DNA from: CAVWDU01 sp963840725
Lineage (GTDB): Bacteria > Pseudomonadota > Gammaproteobacteria > Pseudomonadales > Halieaceae
Assembly (NCBI GenBank): GCA_963840725.1
Contig: CAWIZY010000028.1
Location: forward strand, 124,001-188,000
Direction of reading: 5' to 3'
DNA length: 64,000 bases
Positions 43,039 through 52,059 of the stretch are shown piece by piece (position 1 is the stretch's first letter; each line of letters begins with the position of its first letter). The notes under the pieces are model-generated. The model worked only from the letters and a program-made list of their open reading frames with translations. It was not told the origin of the DNA and searched no databases. The position numbers were made by a program, and so were the translations under genes.

Positions 43039-45015
43039 ATGCAGATAATTTATACCGATGTACTGGTCATTGGTGGCGGGCTGGCCGGGCAGCGGGCGGC
43101 CATCGGCGTCAAACGGCGCGGACACGACACCATCGTGCTCAGTCTGGTTCCCGCCAAGCGCTCGCATTCCGCTGCCGCTCAGGGAGGAATGCAGGCTAGC
43201 CTGGGAAACTGCCTGGGTGCCAATGGTGATAATGAAGACCTGCATTTCGCCGACACCGTGAGAGGCAGTGATTGGGGAGCAGACCAGGCAGTAGTGCGGA
43301 TGTTCACTCACACCGCACCAAAGGCCATAAGGGAACTGACTGCCTGGGGTGTTCCGTGGAATCGTGTGGAGCGTGGCAAACGCGAAATTAGCGTTGACGG
43401 CGAAAAACAAGTGATCGCTGAATCGGATCGTGCACACGGCTTAATCACCGCCCGCAATTTTGGCGGCACACAGAAATGGCGAGCCTGTTATGTCTCCGAC
43501 GGTACCGGCCATGCCATGCTCTACACTATGAGCAATCAGGCGATCGCGGCAGGCATACCGGTTCACGAACGTATGGAAGCGCTGGCTCTCATTCATGACG
43601 GAGAACGATGCTGCGGTGCCATTGTGCGCAATTTGATGAATGGCGAGGTACGGGCTTACGTCGCCAAGGCCACCTGTATCGCCACTGGAGGATTCGGGAG
43701 AATATACCGCAGCTCCACCAACTCTATCATTAATGAGGGTATGGGTGCGGCCATCGCCCTGGAGACTGGCATTGCCAGATTGGGCAACATGGAAGCCATA
43801 CAATTCCACCCTACCGGTATCTTCCCGACAGGGATTCTTGTTACTGAGGGGTGTCGCGGGGATGGCGGTTTGCTCTTGGACGGCGCGCTTCATCGCTTTA
43901 TGCCTGACTACGAGCCAGAAAAAAAAGAGCTCGCATCCCGTGATGTCGTATCGCGTCGCATGGAGGAACACATCGCTACAGGGCAGGGAAATCGTAGCCG
44001 GTTCGGGGAACATCTGTGGCTGGATATTCGCATGCTTGGACAAGAGCATATCGATCACAAACTGCGGGAAGTGAAGGAGATTTGCCAGTACTTTCTGGGT
44101 ATTGATCCGGTTACGGATCTTATTCCCGTGCGCCCGGCACAACACTATTCCATGGGTGGCGTGCGCACGGATTTCCAGGGACAAAGCCCGCATATAAAAG
44201 GGTTATTTAGTGCTGGTGAAGCGGCCTGCTGGGACATACACGGCTTCAACCGACTGGGGGGAAACTCGGTAGCGGAAACCGTCGTCGCCGGAATGATTGT
44301 GGGAGAAAGTATCGCCGACTTCTGTGATTCAGCCGAAGGTACACTCAATATTTCCACCACTTTGATCGAGCAGTTCGGTCACCGGCAGTTTAAGCGATTG
44401 GAAAGACTTGCAAACGGAGGCGGCCGGGAGAGTGCCTTTGAGCTGACCAGGCTGATGCAGGAAATCATGACCAGCAAAGTAGGAATTTTTCGTCATGCGG
44501 ACGGACTGCAAGAGGCGGTCAGTAGGCTCTGCGCCCTGCGCCAGCGAAGCCGCAGTATAGGATTGCGTGTTAGCGCTCCAGGGGCCAACCCCGAGCTGGT
44601 TGCCGCCTATCGCCTCCAAGGCATGCTCAAACTGGCCTTATGCGTGACTTACGGGGCCTTGCAGCGTACAGAGAGTCGGGGAGCACACTTTCGCGCCGAC
44701 TACCCCCAACGCAACGATCGTGACTGGATGCGACGGACTCTTGCTACCTGGGGGCAAGACGAGGATGATTTACCAACACTGGCCTACGAACAACTGGATA
44801 TCATGGCTATGGAAATGCCTCCAGGCTGGCGCGGTTACGGTACGAAGGATTACATCGCACACCCCGACACCGCCAGGCGACAACAACAGATCGACACCAT
44901 CCTGGCTTCAATAGCGGGTGCAGATCGTCATGCCCGCCAGGCAGCGCTTATGTCATTCAAGCACTTACTGCCGGAGCACCTGCGCCGTCATAACGAGCGG
45001 CTGGAAGAGCAGTAA
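43039..45015 (+). CDS. frdA: Fumarate reductase flavoprotein subunit, Wolinella type
   Basis: 658 residues (Wolinella FrdA 656). Dinucleotide motif 'VLVIGGGLAGQRAA', covalent FAD histidine H43 in 'RSHSAAAQGGMQ', capping-domain 'HPTGIFPTGILVTEGCRGDGG', catalytic arginine region 'ELASRDVVSRRM', 'QHYSMGGVRTD' and 'HGFNRLGGNSVAE'. Nearly every catalytic block is conserved with the epsilonproteobacterial enzyme rather than the E. coli type. Reduces fumarate to succinate (or runs in reverse). Overlaps frdB by one base (TAATG). Confidence 0.96.
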   Translation: MQIIYTDVLVIGGGLAGQRAAIGVKRRGHDTIVLSLVPAKRSHSAAAQGGMQASLGNCLGANGDNEDLHFADTVRGSDWGADQAVVRMFTHTAPKAIRELTAWGVPWNRVERGKREISVDGEKQVIAESDRAHGLITARNFGGTQKWRACYVSDGTGHAMLYTMSNQAIAAGIPVHERMEALALIHDGERCCGAIVRNLMNGEVRAYVAKATCIATGGFGRIYRSSTNSIINEGMGAAIALETGIARLGNMEAIQFHPTGIFPTGILVTEGCRGDGGLLLDGALHRFMPDYEPEKKELASRDVVSRRMEEHIATGQGNRSRFGEHLWLDIRMLGQEHIDHKLREVKEICQYFLGIDPVTDLIPVRPAQHYSMGGVRTDFQGQSPHIKGLFSAGEAACWDIHGFNRLGGNSVAETVVAGMIVGESIADFCDSAEGTLNISTTLIEQFGHRQFKRLERLANGGGRESAFELTRLMQEIMTSKVGIFRHADGLQEAVSRLCALRQRSRSIGLRVSAPGANPELVAAYRLQGMLKLALCVTYGALQRTESRGAHFRADYPQRNDRDWMRRTLATWGQDEDDLPTLAYEQLDIMAMEMPPGWRGYGTKDYIAHPDTARRQQQIDTILASIAGADRHARQAALMSFKHLLPEHLRRHNERLEEQ

Positions 45016-45764
45016 TGGAGAAGATTCCAGTATCACCGGAACCGCGTACGCTTCACATCCAGATATTGCGTCATAACCCGAGCGACCCCGAGTGCATACC
45101 GCACTTGCAGACCTTCCTTGTGGAAGAGGCCGAGACCATGACCCTGTTTATCGCACTTAACGAGATTCGCGAAAACCAGGACCCTTCACTACAGTTCGAC
45201 TTTGTTTGTCGGGCCGGCATCTGTGGCAGCTGCGGTATGATTATTAACGGCCAGCCTGGTCTGGCCTGCAGGACCTTGACTAAAAATCTTCCCGAACGTA
45301 TCACGCTTGCTCCATTGCCCGCCTTCGAATTGATTGGTGATCTTTCAGTGAACACGGGAAAGTGGATGCGCGGCATGTCAGAACGTCTGGAAACCTGGGT
45401 GCAGGTTCAGGATCCGGACCAGTTGGACATCGACGGGATGGAACAAGCCATGGAGCCCGAGCTTGCAGAAAAGCTCTACGAATTGGAGCGCTGCATAGAG
45501 TGTGGCTGTTGTATCGCGGCCTGCGGTACGGCACAGATGCACGAGGATTTTGTAGGCGCCGTGGGACTTAACCAGATTATGAGGTTTCGTCTTGATCCGA
45601 GGGACAAACGCTCAGATGCGGACTTCTACCATCTGGTAGGGGACGAGTCCGGTGTTTTTGGCTGCATGACACTATTGGGTTGCGAGGATATGTGCCCAAA
45701 GAATTTGTCTCTTGCCACCCAGATATCCTTCCTGCGACGGCGCATGGTAGTAGCAAGCTTCTAG
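45015..45764 (+). CDS. frdB: Fumarate reductase iron-sulfur subunit
   Basis: 249 residues: [2Fe-2S] ferredoxin domain ('CRAGICGSCGMIINGQPGLAC'), [4Fe-4S] site 'CIECGCCIAAC' and the third-cluster cysteines 'GCMTLLGCEDMCPKNL'. Electron wire between FrdC haem/quinol and FrdA FAD. Last intact gene of the operon; no terminator was seen before the decayed genes. Confidence 0.96.
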   Translation: MEKIPVSPEPRTLHIQILRHNPSDPECIPHLQTFLVEEAETMTLFIALNEIRENQDPSLQFDFVCRAGICGSCGMIINGQPGLACRTLTKNLPERITLAPLPAFELIGDLSVNTGKWMRGMSERLETWVQVQDPDQLDIDGMEQAMEPELAEKLYELERCIECGCCIAACGTAQMHEDFVGAVGLNQIMRFRLDPRDKRSDADFYHLVGDESGVFGCMTLLGCEDMCPKNLSLATQISFLRRRMVVASF

Positions 45765-45771
45765 CGCGCTG

Positions 45772-46222
45772 TTGATTTTCGTTTTCGAGGCTTGGTCACG
45801 CGAGCCATGCGTGGCAGAGGCGCTAAGTCAATCACCAGTGCGGAAGTACAATTACCCGCCAACCCTTACGGGGATTAGAGGCAGCCACCCCGGTTCTTTC
45901 GAGGTATCGCACACCTTCGCATTGAGCGGGGCAAAACCTGCCGCGTACCGCGAACTGGCCGAGCACTACGAACTGGTGATTGTGGGAGCGGGCGCCAGAG
46001 GTCTTGCGGCTGCCGCGTTCTGCCAGAAGCACATGGGGCCAGATGCCAGAATTCTGTTATTTGACAATCATGACGACTTCGGCGGACACGCCAAGCGCAA
46101 CGAGTTTCACGAAGCTGGACGGGTGTTGCTGGCATCGGCGGATCGGTGAACCTGGAAAGCCCCTGCGACTGAAGCGCCGTGGCTAAGGGCCTCCTGTATG
46201 ATCTTGGTATTGACCCGACGCT
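45772..46222 (+). pseudogene. Frameshifted, truncated spermidine dehydrogenase-like FAD oxidoreductase
   Basis: The first frame (to 46149) reads 'YPPTLTGIRGSHPGSFEVSH', 'LVIVGAGARGLAAAAFCQ' and 'ILLFDNHDDFGGHAKRNEFH', matching the N-terminus of spermidine dehydrogenase-like proteins. Similarity then jumps to another frame, 'GIGGSVNLESP', an in-frame stop and 'AVAKGLLYDLGIDPTL'. The rest is missing. Clearly dead. Confidence 0.72.
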
Positions 46223-46364
46223 ATGAAATCCAACATCGATGAGTTTGCCATATTGAGCTCGGATACAGGCAATGTGCTGGCGCTTCCCGGCCCTGATGGC
46301 CATGTGTCTGTTGATGGCCAGTGGGCAGAATTCCTGCTCGGCATCGGCGACTACGAGCCGGCCC

Positions 46365-46724
46365 TCAGGGCCCTGCCCCTGCCCCTTCCTTATAATAGAT
46401 TCGCCTTCCAAAAAAATAGAGTACTGGTACGGATAGCACTCCTGCGACTGCTGAGGGCGCCCGAAGCACAGCTGCTGTATCACCAAAGCTCCTCATCAAG
46501 TAGTACAGCATTATCTGATAGCCAGGCGGGTGAACGTCCGCCCTTACGTTGTTGACCGCCTCCGCCAGCGACGTTGTGCTAGTTTGTCGCCAACTGGATA
46601 GCTCATCGTTCCAGAGGGATTCGACTCCAATATCAAGAAAGCGGAGGTAGGCTGACAAGAAAACCAGTGAGAGCACCAACAATGTATTGGCTTGCCTGGA
46701 ACAGGCAGTCGCTGTCTGATGCAT
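46365..46724 (-). pseudogene. 5' fragment of a glycosyltransferase family 39-like membrane protein
   Basis: About 120 residues: 'SLVFLSAYLRFLDIGVESLWNDELSSW', 'DVHPPGYQIMLYYLMRSFGD' and 'RAPSAVAGVLSVPVLYFFGRRIY', then a short unrelated tail and stop. This is the N-terminus of GT39/ArnT-type transferases (normally over 450 residues) with its first helix, acidic loop and HPP motif. Its 3' end abuts the dead spermidine dehydrogenase remains, so a deletion has joined the two. Confidence 0.68.
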
Positions 46725-46921
46725 GGTCAAAAAAACCGAAGTGTAATCAACGGCTAAGCCTATTGAATACGGGCTCCGGTATCAATTCACGGGCTAACAC
46801 CATTGGGCAGCAGTAGCGGGGACTGTAAGCTTCGCTCGCACTGATGGGTACACGCACCTCGGAATCCGCCCGCCGGGCCTTTGAAACCGGGCGAGCTGTG
46901 ATCGGTACTGACAAGGCTCTC

Positions 46922-48664
46922 TCAGTTCAGAGCAAGCTTGCCCCGATACACGACCCCGGCAACAGGTACGTCTTTGATGTGCATGGGTTCTACTTTAAAC
47001 GGGTTCTTTTCAAGCAATGTAAAATTCGCCGTTTTACCCACTTTTATCGAACCGATTTCATCTTCGAGTGCCAGCGTCCTCGCGGCATTGATGGTGATGC
47101 CTTGTATAGCGGTGAAGACATCAAGCCGCTGCTCTGGGGAAACCCGTGTGTTCTGCGCAGTGATTCGGTTTACCGCTGTCCAGGCCAGCGTCATTGGCTC
47201 CAGAGGGGCCATGCCGAAATCAGAATGCAATGAAAACGGCACGCCGCGATCCTTGAGTGATTTCAAGTGGACCATGTTTCTCGCGCGGTCCGGGCCCAGA
47301 CCATATTCAGAATACTTGTCAGCCAACGCCCACAGGTAATAGGGATTGGCTGAGGCCTCGATACCCAGTCGCTGCATTTGGTCGGCCTGCTCTTCAGTGA
47401 AATAACCTACATGATGTAGTGTGAGCCTGTGATCTTTGCGGGGTTTACGTTTCATCATTTTTTCAACGATATCCAAACAGCGTTGTATACCCAAGTCACC
47501 ATTCGCATGAATGTGGATTTTGTAAGCCTTATCCCAGTAAAAATTCATCTGCTCCTCGAGCAGGGGCAGAGGCGTCATCCAATGCCCTTCAAACCCGTCG
47601 CGGTATCCATCTTCCATTTGCATTGCCAGGGAATAGATAGCGCCATCTGCATACAGTTTTACCTGCTTTGGCAGCATAAATATGTTCTTCGTATCATATT
47701 TTACTGCGGCTGTTTCCATAAATTCCCAGGCCTTTTCATTACCGCCCAGCATGCCATAGAGCTGCGTTCCGTTTAGTACGTTATAAACCGCGTATGGCGG
47801 ATTTTTAGCCATTTCGTGCTTCAACAGGCGATGTTCCATAGCAAAATCGGAGCTTGGAAAGCCTTGTTCTGCTATCGTTGTGATACCGTTCTTCCGTATA
47901 AGTGTGGTCATGTCTTCAAGACCTTTCATATACTTGTCCGGGTTTATCAGTGTGGGGGCTATTTTAGGCACCAGGGCCAACCAGCCGCCCTCGTAAAAGT
48001 GACCCTTATCCCATTCCACCTGCGGATTGTCCTTAAAGTCATCTTCCTCTATTTCAAACAAGGCGAGAGCCCTGTCATTGATGTAAATCTCGTGAAAAGA
48101 ACGGTGGATAATGCCAACGGCGACGTCGGGTGCAATTGTGTTGAGAAGCTCTCGGTTTAACTCGCCATGCCACAAAGGGTGATAACCCCAAATAAACAAA
48201 ACTTCATTCTCGGCACCGTTTTTTGCAACGGATTCCTGGAGGCGTTTGATATACGCATCGTGACCCGTTACGCCTTTTTTCAAGCCCGCCGGCACATCCC
48301 AGTCGTAGGGAGCTACAATATCGCCCGATAGAAGTATCGCCGCGATTGACGGGTGCACGTGCGGCTCGATCAAGCCTGGCAATAGGGTTTTACCGTCCAG
48401 ATTCATTTCGACGGTTTTACCCGCGAAGTGACTGACCGCACCAGATTTTGCTCCGACATAGACTATCTTCCCGTTACGCTCCACAACGGCCTCCACATAG
48501 GTTGGCTTACTACCCTCCATGGTAATAATGTCGCCGCCGTAATAGATGGTTTGTGCCCCCGACATGGGAGAAGTATTGTCTACTTTTTGTTGGGTTTCGC
48601 TGTGGACACCAACGGACCCTGATGCCACGGCAAGGACAGCCAATAAAACTGCGCTTCTAAACAT
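46922..48664 (-). CDS. Exported amidohydrolase (YtcJ-like family)
   Basis: About 580 residues from ATG 48664 (GGAG site). Signal peptide 'MFRSAVLLAVLAVASGSVGVHS'; TIM-barrel metal hydrolase with 'LLPGLIEPHVHP', 'KIHIHANGDLGIQRCLDIVE', 'HHVGYFTEEQADQM' and the barrel-end Asp in 'FSLHSDFGMAPLEP'. Family members hydrolyse amide or carbamate bonds; substrate unknown. Beside the cyclase gene, same strand, 275 bases apart. Confidence 0.9.
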   Translation of the reverse strand: MFRSAVLLAVLAVASGSVGVHSETQQKVDNTSPMSGAQTIYYGGDIITMEGSKPTYVEAVVERNGKIVYVGAKSGAVSHFAGKTVEMNLDGKTLLPGLIEPHVHPSIAAILLSGDIVAPYDWDVPAGLKKGVTGHDAYIKRLQESVAKNGAENEVLFIWGYHPLWHGELNRELLNTIAPDVAVGIIHRSFHEIYINDRALALFEIEEDDFKDNPQVEWDKGHFYEGGWLALVPKIAPTLINPDKYMKGLEDMTTLIRKNGITTIAEQGFPSSDFAMEHRLLKHEMAKNPPYAVYNVLNGTQLYGMLGGNEKAWEFMETAAVKYDTKNIFMLPKQVKLYADGAIYSLAMQMEDGYRDGFEGHWMTPLPLLEEQMNFYWDKAYKIHIHANGDLGIQRCLDIVEKMMKRKPRKDHRLTLHHVGYFTEEQADQMQRLGIEASANPYYLWALADKYSEYGLGPDRARNMVHLKSLKDRGVPFSLHSDFGMAPLEPMTLAWTAVNRITAQNTRVSPEQRLDVFTAIQGITINAARTLALEDEIGSIKVGKTANFTLLEKNPFKVEPMHIKDVPVAGVVYRGKLALN

Positions 48665-48939
48665 ACTGATCTCCACACTCGCTTCCCGAGGCCTTTCTAC
48701 AATTCCAGTGCCGCCCGGCGTTTTGTAGCGAGTGACACGCCCCCACAGCGTCAAGGATGGGCCAGACTGTGTCAACATTATTGGTGCTCTGGACCCGCGC
48801 CACATCCCTCCGCATCAGCCCAGGCTCAGGCCGAACTGTGTTGGAAGGCGCCGGGCGAGCTTGCGGATAAGCAGGGGGTTGGATCGGCTCTCCAGCTCGG
48901 CTTATCAATGCAAGCAAGATAGCCGCTATACCGTTGCGC

Positions 48940-50457
48940 TCAGGCAATACCCCATGCCGCCTTGAGCGTTTGCAAGCCCTCAGCGTTTTTCCGGTACCAG
49001 TTGTCCAGTTTCGAGCGGTCTGATTGCCCGCCCCCGGTGGTCGCAGTGACGATTGCGTTCTGCAGGGATCGCTGCAGGTTCAGCGCCTCCAGATTAGTGC
49101 GCTGAAACTTCTGAGGGAAATCTTCGTTTTGCAATTCTGTCAGCTGAACGTGACCCACCCCCAGCAATCTCGCCAGGTCTTCATGGAAGCGGAATATGGC
49201 CGCTTCCGGTGTCGCCGACTGCTTGACCTCCATTCGTGCTTCGCGGGCCTTCACGGCAAGGGCCAATTCTTCTTGCATGGTTTGCGGCATCCGGTGCTGG
49301 GCGTCGGACCTCCAGGCATCAGCAATCTGCGACTGCCGCTTGAGGTCGATTCCCGATTGAAACTGCTTCAAGGCACCCAGCGCCTTGTCCAGAGATGCTC
49401 GAAACTGCACCCATTCTGGATTGGGCTGTCCACTCAGCTTCGGATCCACTTCGCCGTAGCTCTTGTTCCAGATCACCAGGTAACCGGCATTCTGGATGTC
49501 GGCCATGACCATTGGCATGCGCTCAATATCGACCATACGCGATGTGCCCCCCGGTGTAATCATCGCAAGCTGCCTGTCGAGGGTCTGGGTAAAACCGTAG
49601 TTCTGTTCTTCCGCGCCGTGATTGAAAACAGGCGTAGATGCCTGCCCACAGGCGTTGTTCATAGTCTTGATCAGGTCGGTGATGTATTCGCTGGCAGCTG
49701 AGGAGCCGTGTGCGTCAACCACTGCATCGATGTGACCATGCTTATCCATGTGACTGATATGCGGGGACACCATCCACATATCGTAGTCACCGGTGACCGG
49801 GTTGAGGCCATTGGGACCCGGGTAGGCAAAGACGTTTAGAGGATGCAGGCGGCCCTGATCACCCTGCATCTCCACCCAGAATACCAGCCACTTGCCGCCC
49901 TTCTTAATCAGGCAAAAAGGCGTGGCCCTGGTGCCGCCAACCCCCTCTTTGTCGATCACAAATTTATGCTCAAGTACCGACCCTCTGGTCGCCTGTGCAT
50001 TGAACTTGGCGGCCAGGCGCGAGACCCCGGCACCCTTAAGGGGTTTGACGATATATTTCTTGTAGTCGCTGACATTGCCAGGGCTGCCAGACGCGGCTTC
50101 CAGGCTGAAATTATTCACCTCTCGGATTTTCTGGTGGGCGCTGAGCAGGGCAGGCGTAATAAATAGCTGCACCGGTGAGGCCTTCCCATGCTTGTGGCCC
50201 AGTTCCGTGGGGTTGGGGTCCCCAACGACTTTCTTACTGAAGGCAGGATCGCAGGGAACAAAGCCCGCCATGGGGCCCCAATTGGAGGATTTGTGGTGGA
50301 TATCCATGCTCTTGGTGGCATAACCCTGTTTGATAAGAATAGTCGAGTCATACTCGGTAGGGCGCACGAAGAGAAACGTGTTCTCTTTCTTCATGGTATT
50401 TTCGAGTGCTTTGATATGCGGGTCAGTGATACCACATTGACGTTCAGTCATGGACAT
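48940..50457 (-). CDS. Edema factor/CyaA/ExoY-family nucleotidyl cyclase toxin-like protein
   Basis: About 505 residues; ATG 50457 chosen because AAGGAG lies nine bases before it. Numbering from that start, the class II (toxin) cyclase motifs are in order: K49 and K56 in 'GYATKSMDIHHKSSNWG', the metal-binding D224/D226 in 'TGDYDMWMVSPHIS', and H280/N286 in 'FNHGAEEQNYG', then 'YLVIWNKSYGEVDP'. They match CyaA K58/K65, D188/D190, H298/N304 in spacing and context. Such enzymes make cAMP, cGMP or other cyclic nucleotides inside a host cell after binding calmodulin, actin or another host cofactor. The C-terminal 150 residues are helical. No signal peptide or secretion genes are nearby. Confidence 0.82.
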   Translation of the reverse strand: MSMTERQCGITDPHIKALENTMKKENTFLFVRPTEYDSTILIKQGYATKSMDIHHKSSNWGPMAGFVPCDPAFSKKVVGDPNPTELGHKHGKASPVQLFITPALLSAHQKIREVNNFSLEAASGSPGNVSDYKKYIVKPLKGAGVSRLAAKFNAQATRGSVLEHKFVIDKEGVGGTRATPFCLIKKGGKWLVFWVEMQGDQGRLHPLNVFAYPGPNGLNPVTGDYDMWMVSPHISHMDKHGHIDAVVDAHGSSAASEYITDLIKTMNNACGQASTPVFNHGAEEQNYGFTQTLDRQLAMITPGGTSRMVDIERMPMVMADIQNAGYLVIWNKSYGEVDPKLSGQPNPEWVQFRASLDKALGALKQFQSGIDLKRQSQIADAWRSDAQHRMPQTMQEELALAVKAREARMEVKQSATPEAAIFRFHEDLARLLGVGHVQLTELQNEDFPQKFQRTNLEALNLQRSLQNAIVTATTGGGQSDRSKLDNWYRKNAEGLQTLKAAWGIA

Positions 50458-50878
50458 GAATCGATGCTCCTTCCGCAAGCTGGCTATACTTGTTGTCGAG
50501 GGAACAGTATAAGCCGCTCTCTTACTTTTGATCGCAGAAATCAGTCATTAATACCCGCCGGGGCCCGGAATCAGGGAAATTGCTGTCCCGCAGTCCCCCG
50601 AATACAGCTGTTCGGATCAGCTTGTTTCTCTCGAGGTCGCAGAAACAAACTGGGATGTAGGGGAACATTGATTTCCAGTGCTTTCACCGCCGGCCGCATC
50701 AGGGACTCCATTTGGCGTTTTCCCCACATGCCGGGCGCACACCAGAAGCATACTCCACGGAACCAATCTGCCCCGATGACCGGGGTTCGTCGCCAGGCCT
50801 GCCCCGCTTTGCCAGGGGGACATGGACGCATAATCACCGCACAATGATCCGTCAAAGCCCGATAACCGTAGGGCCCCT
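50458..50878. other. Intergenic region upstream of cyclase and NAPE-PLD-like genes
   Basis: 421 bases between divergent genes. One short frame on the minus strand (50571-50855) has no recognisable domain. It must hold the promoters of both neighbours; I see no clear elements. Confidence 0.45.
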
Positions 50879-51991
50879 ATGCGTTCTTATCTCACCCTCT
50901 CTCTCGTTCTCTCCATTGGACCCCTGCTTATGAGTTGCCTCGCCGCGCCCTCCTACACCGGCACGAAAAGTGATCACTTCGATGGCAAGCGCTTCGTGAA
51001 CAGGCAACCGATGAATAAAAGCGCTGGCGACATGCTGCGCCTGGGGTGGGGGTCGCTCTACAATGCAGCCGAGTGGCCAGATTGGATAGAAGTCGAGCCT
51101 CAACAGGTATCGCAAACGCGGGTTGAGGATGGCCTGTCGGTCACGTTTATCAATCACGCGAGTTTTCTTATCCAGGTCGATGGGCTGAATATCCTTACCG
51201 ATCCCATATACTCCAATCGGGCCAGCCCCTCACAACGGGTAGGCCCCAAAAGAGTGCACGCACCGGGTGTTCGGCTGGAAGATCTGCCACCCATTGATGT
51301 CATACTTATCAGTCACAATCACTATGATCATCTTGATGAGGCGACTCTCATGGAGCTGCTGCAAAGACCCGGGCCAGAACCGCTGATTATTGCCGGTCTT
51401 GGCAACGGCCAATTGCTGGCGCAACTGGGTTCAAAGCGCCACCGCGACCTCGACTGGGAGCAAGCGGTCCGGGTGGAGAGTGCGGGCGAACAAGGCACCC
51501 GAAGGTACGAGGTGGAGTTCATTTTTAGCGAATGTCGACACCGATCCGGGCGCGGCATCGCCGACCAGATGAAAACCCTGTGGGGCTCGTTTGTGATCAA
51601 GACCTCTCGCGGTAATCTCTATTTTGCCGGGGACACAGGCTACAGTCCCCATTTGGCGGCAACAGGCAAGCGCCATGGCCCCTTCGCTCTGTCCCTGCTG
51701 CCGATTGGTGCCTACGAACCGCGCTGGTTCATGAAAGACGTGCACCTCAGCCCGGCGGAGGCCGTGCAGGCCCATCAGGATCTGAAGAGTCAGCACAGCA
51801 TCGGAATACACTTTGGCACCTTTCAGCTCACCTTCGAAGCCATCGATCAACCGGTCATCGACCTCAAGCAGGCCCTTGCAACCCAGGGCATCTCGCTGGA
51901 AGACTTCAGTGTGCTGCGCCCGGGCGACACCCTGGCGATAGAGACCGCCACCGCACCCTACGAAACAGAGGCCGCCGCAAAACATGACTGA
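50879..51991 (+). CDS. NAPE-PLD-like metallo-hydrolase lipoprotein
   Basis: 370 residues. Lipoprotein signal with lipobox 'LLMSC' (cysteine about residue 20). MBL-fold motif 'LISHNHYDHLDEATL', 'ILTDPIYSNRASPSQRVGPKR' and 'LYFAGDTGYSPH' match the N-acylphosphatidylethanolamine phospholipase D-like and UlaG-like group. Probably an outer-membrane-anchored phosphodiesterase acting on lipids or related esters. Convergent with the deacylase gene. Confidence 0.9.
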   Translation: MRSYLTLSLVLSIGPLLMSCLAAPSYTGTKSDHFDGKRFVNRQPMNKSAGDMLRLGWGSLYNAAEWPDWIEVEPQQVSQTRVEDGLSVTFINHASFLIQVDGLNILTDPIYSNRASPSQRVGPKRVHAPGVRLEDLPPIDVILISHNHYDHLDEATLMELLQRPGPEPLIIAGLGNGQLLAQLGSKRHRDLDWEQAVRVESAGEQGTRRYEVEFIFSECRHRSGRGIADQMKTLWGSFVIKTSRGNLYFAGDTGYSPHLAATGKRHGPFALSLLPIGAYEPRWFMKDVHLSPAEAVQAHQDLKSQHSIGIHFGTFQLTFEAIDQPVIDLKQALATQGISLEDFSVLRPGDTLAIETATAPYETEAAAKHD

Positions 51992-52059
51992 CTGTACACC
52001 TGGCCGACCCCCTGCTCCTGCCAGGGCCCGTAGCCGTCACGGTTTGTCGGCGTTGCGGG

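Noticed and set aside
50571..50855. Minus-strand 94-codon frame upstream of the cyclase
   Set aside because: No recognisable family, and it would leave no room for the promoter of the divergent NAPE-PLD-like gene; kept only as an intergenic note.
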